Source of the DNA: an uncultured Bacilli bacterium
GTDB taxonomy: Bacteria > Bacillota_I > Bacilli_A > RF39 > UBA660
Direction of reading: 5' to 3'
NCBI GenBank assembly: GCA_944332265.1
Contig: CALVJQ010000012.1
Location: forward strand, 1-41,588
Length of the DNA: 41,588 nt
Shown piece after piece: positions 39,501 through 41,588 of the stretch; the stretch's first letter is position 1; every line of letters begins with the position of its first letter. The position numbers and the translations under genes are program-made. Below the pieces are notes generated by a model. The model was not told the origin of the DNA. It did not search any database and saw only the letters and a list, made by a program, of their open reading frames with translations.

Positions 39501-41588
39501 GTTTCATCAGTAACTAAACGACAACATCCAGAAGCCATAAATAATTCTTCGTTAAAAGCATCATCGCAGCCATCAGCATCACAGTATTTTTTAAAATCTA
39601 AAGAAGGTATATCACAAGATGTTGGTACAACACTAAAATAAATTAACACTTCAGGTTGATTTACATTAAATACAAACATTCTTTGTAGCGATCTTCCTTT
39701 TTCTGGAGAAGCTATCAATACATCATCACTAACATATCTTCCTGTATAATCAACTTTAAACGCAGCCATTCTTTTCTCATTTTCAGTTTCTGGAGGTTTA
39801 ACAGTAGCAGCATCTTCTGCTGTAATTGTAACAGTATAATTATAAACTTTTTTGCCTTCATATTTTAATGCAATTTCTTCATCCGTATTTTCTGTAAGTT
39901 CAGCTTCGCAAGAAGTTAAACCAAACTCAGAACAAGTACTATTATTTAATCCGGAAACTGAATCAACAGTAGATGGAACAATTAATAAACCTTTATAAAT
40001 CATTTTATAACCAGCATTATTATCTCCATAAGGAAGAGTTTCAGTTGAAATAACAGTTCTTTCAAATTCCTCTTTCTCAGCTGTTTCTGTAGCATTATAT
40101 TCAACTAATAAATTATATAATTTATCGCCAGCATCTCCTACAAAACCGAGTCCATCAATAAAACTTTTTAAAGAAGCATTATCATCATTAATATGATTAG
40201 CTACATTTTGATACCATCCATATTTATTAGCATACAATCTATCGCCAGCACTTGTTGCAGAAGTAACACCACTAGCTATACCAACAGCACGCAAAGCAAC
40301 ATGGAAAGCTATTCTTGTAGTACTAGCTAAATCATCCAATTCACTAAAATCATTATATTGATTCAAAAAGACATTTACAAGTTTTCTCATAGGATGGCCT
40401 TCAGCTAAATCTTCTTCCCTCCAGTATACAGTTCCATCAGGAGCATGACGGCCTGGATCCAAACAGAAAGCATGGTATCCAGCAGCTTTAGCTGGATCAT
40501 CTTCAACTGCAGTAACACGGTATATTGTTCCAGTCATTCCAGTTGCATATTTTGTAAATCCTTCATCGCCAACAATATTAAACTTTTGATAAGGATTAGA
40601 ATCATAAATATCTTGAGCATTAGTTACATCACTATTAGTTCCCATATTAGTTTTAATAGTATCATCTACAATAACATTAGCAGCCATTGATTCTTCAACA
40701 CTAAATTTATAAGTAACAGTTTCACCATTAGCTGTAACTACAACATCAATATATGTATCTTTAGGAGTTGCTTCAACACCACTTACCTGACACTCCCCAC
40801 CAATATAGTTAACATTAATATAAGACGAAGAAGAAGCCGTACAATCAGAAATTCCTTCAACAACTAACGCAACTGTTTGATCTACTTTAACAGACTTATA
40901 TACATCCTTCCAGCCATCACTAACCTTAGTATTAACAACAGCTATCCAAATAGATCCATCTAAAGGTACTGAATCCCCAGACTGCTTTTGTTGCGATGGA
41001 TCAGCACTATTATACCAATATTCTAATTCATCATTTTTGTGTATCCCAGCAAAAATCAATTCTGGTAAAGTAACTGAATCACTTGAAGTACTAGCATAAT
41101 AATATCCACTATTACCTTTTAAAGCTTCCCAACCATCAGCCATAGGAACATTACCAGTAGCAGGTGATATTTGAACATAAGGTGTTCTTTCATAACATGC
41201 TGTATAATTTTCTCCATCTTCAACAGAAGAACCAGCAGGTAAAGCTCCAGAACATTCTCCTATTGCCATTACATAATCATGATCAGTACCTTTTAACCAT
41301 CCTTTAAATTCTATAGGAATTTTAGATTTGCTTGAATCACAACTAGGTAAAACGGAAGAATCAGATTTAGATTGCCAAAATCTATAAGTTTTATTACTAG
41401 CATCTACCCAAGTTCTATTTTTCCAATCAGTTCCAAAATCACACACTCCTGAACTACCAGGATACGCACGTGCTCCAGACACTGCATTAATAAGTAATAT
41501 AACATCTATTTTGTGTTCTTCATCAGAACCAGGAATTTTATATATAACATCTAATCCTGCAGTTAATGTTGCTCCATCAGAAGCAAGA
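36539..41588 (-). CDS. Giant cysteine-rich surface/secreted protein, 5' end beyond the window
   Basis: At least 1682 aa; the frame stays open to the window edge, so the N-terminus (signal peptide) is missing and GTG 41482 is only an internal codon. I count 40 Cys in the last 1647 residues, giving a disulfide-rich exported protein. Features: Ig/Big-like beta modules (about 40.7-41.5 kb), a segment with A-F-C-L-D-P-G-R-H (near 40.46 kb) recalling the Cys site of thioester adhesin domains, C-x-C clusters, E-Y-E-C-S-S-G-Y-E-L-Q-G-S-D-C-V (near 38.76 kb), and C-L-C-C-G-S (near 37.26 kb). No LPxTG motif or C-terminal TM. Upstream of the tad genes on the same strand; could be a pilus tip adhesin or substrate. 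Confidence 0.8.
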   Translation of the reverse strand, partial: LASDGATLTAGLDVIYKIPGSDEEHKIDVILLINAVSGARAYPGSSGVCDFGTDWKNRTWVDASNKTYRFWQSKSDSSVLPSCDSSKSKIPIEFKGWLKGTDHDYVMAIGECSGALPAGSSVEDGENYTACYERTPYVQISPATGNVPMADGWEALKGNSGYYYASTSSDSVTLPELIFAGIHKNDELEYWYNSADPSQQKQSGDSVPLDGSIWIAVVNTKVSDGWKDVYKSVKVDQTVALVVEGISDCTASSSSYINVNYIGGECQVSGVEATPKDTYIDVVVTANGETVTYKFSVEESMAANVIVDDTIKTNMGTNSDVTNAQDIYDSNPYQKFNIVGDEGFTKYATGMTGTIYRVTAVEDDPAKAAGYHAFCLDPGRHAPDGTVYWREEDLAEGHPMRKLVNVFLNQYNDFSELDDLASTTRIAFHVALRAVGIASGVTSATSAGDRLYANKYGWYQNVANHINDDNASLKSFIDGLGFVGDAGDKLYNLLVEYNATETAEKEEFERTVISTETLPYGDNNAGYKMIYKGLLIVPSTVDSVSGLNNSTCSEFGLTSCEAELTENTDEEIALKYEGKKVYNYTVTITAEDAATVKPPETENEKRMAAFKVDYTGRYVSDDVLIASPEKGRSLQRMFVFNVNQPEVLIYFSVVPTSCDIPSLDFKKYCDADGCDDAFNEELFMASGCCRLVTDETKYKYIIENLCSGDPCTVSTMSSVCGLNSDNLGSAELYEIREGAKWENGGYVDQIGTCVVNVTEDYSIEKADDFQMKDKAGNTLNVSYYSGNRYCQVSCGENWQISLESFGNFVGEHAVAAGTYFSTTNSDIFIGGSRTCYTTYIDYDKYMDDLVTESSYAIAAYNKYSEAAHTYSEVEKQSDADVSVTTNQRVCYEIPEASEVGDGYVFDGTVDSGGVMGMGHYKKTIPATKNEEGEYECSSGYELQGSDCVKEVDKCDVYAYYVDYSIENKKKVEGGQYTLYIHNDGGTSNSVGEDSDVYFSEGEQFVCKFNPATSAGGTATINCGVEGYSDRDTGSLGSIEGITGMPESPSGPTSNGAICKSYLDKDNNFCSDSSENANEEEAFKRMKSAVQGTATAIMDVESANASNAVNNIHSLSRNMYDCQHFELYNRSDDDKVDENGNEYANNEISTGSYLDETNVNYVTIDTKFNPHVAYEYDEDDFMTILGRDNVLVEYTKKNDEVWGGTYATATNESKDSQVNAYHSRNNSIPVDSSEVQLSRNDISTYYYNTSGKFSGEDINTYGGESGSETPEFASNNLVFCVINGAANSYSPALDGNEWESGSCYPMEIKYVKAHYIKSSIANSSFYKNKGYWYINAGDLKEHGDNKEDALQKANKREDVNYNINEEIQNNRWWPYGTDNREEGINVFPIGLDTPRNLYLYSYEFGDIGSYMDGKVGRLMGGETSLIKLNTRTCFYEVYEELCLCCGSTISTYVENSGTVNDYIEAHKDKVTYKPSDSDSMNINENGVISFATSTVNLGDLNSDSDRVLGNNWGDSQFLYSGDLYQTSKGGELLQAIQSQGENVYSDEPEYSYYLTPSTLSAIRDYNDQYGYEVNYNNLRVYGSYAIRSLCDNDSASNDCWEVGPDDEYISFQHYGSSFLEDYMPELGAAYSGLLTENEVNGSCFVMAGEANNMEKIQEKVDSGCRWVDYVQEADGKYFRLAFK

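Noticed and set aside
41480..41482. GTG 41482 as start of the giant protein
   Set aside because: The frame continues without a stop to the window edge, there is no SD or signal peptide at 41482, so the gene is cut by the window.

Overview
The window is very AT-rich with short SD-led genes, sigma-A type promoters (TTGACA/TATAAT) and many hairpin-plus-T-run terminators. Protein content (YutD, YunB, NifU-like, DacB-SpmA-SpmB-RluB, TrpS, RmuC) points to a low-GC Bacilli-class Firmicute, plausibly an uncultured gut Bacilli/Erysipelotrichia-like lineage. Several sporulation-associated genes (yunB, spmA, spmB, dacB, a YutH/CotS-like gene) suggest a spore-forming ancestry or ability. This placement is inference; no 16S gene is present.

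Layout. 1-1480: six tRNA genes (Val, Phe, Asp, fMet, Ser on minus; Leu on plus) with near-consensus promoters, plus a DUF6512-like membrane protein. 1.5-7.5 kb: a region recalling the Bacillus yut/yun neighbourhood (S1-domain protein, NifU-like scaffold, YutH-like, a DUF1292-like Q/N-rich protein, YutD, an unknown gene, YunB, a tail-anchored acidic protein, ferredoxin). 7.5-16.4 kb: rluB, a zinc-ribbon membrane protein, spmB, spmA, dacB, a GH25 lysozyme-like protein, a lipoprotein, trpS, an UppP-like protein lacking catalytic motifs, rmuC, a VTT-family membrane protein and a single-domain rhodanese.

16.5-41.6 kb (all minus strand) is the interesting part: a continuous block combining a Tad-type pilus assembly set (CpaB/RcpC, CpaF/TadA ATPase, TadB, TadC, TadZ/CpaE-like, five short N-terminally anchored pilin-like proteins) with a Gram-positive type IV secretion core (two VirB2-like two-helix proteins, VirB6/TrbL-like channel protein with a very long soluble tail, PrgI/TrsC, TrsD, VirB4/TrsE, VirD4/TraG) and a membrane-anchored SpoIID + NlpC/P60 wall hydrolase and a lipoprotein. 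At its upstream end is a giant cysteine-rich secreted protein cut by the window edge. No relaxase is seen, and the block sits beside housekeeping genes with no visible mobile-element ends.

Reading the block as one system: CpaF, TadB and TadC would drive assembly of the MKEA-type pilins; VirB4 and VirD4 would supply further motor and substrate-coupling functions; the VirB6-like protein and PrgI would form the inner-membrane channel; the SpoIID/NlpC/P60 enzyme would open the wall; and the giant Cys-rich protein would be an exported adhesin, tip or substrate. Internal promoters and terminators isolate the pilin-like genes, as expected for subunits needed in excess. Whether this is one hybrid machine or two neighbouring machines cannot be decided from sequence alone.
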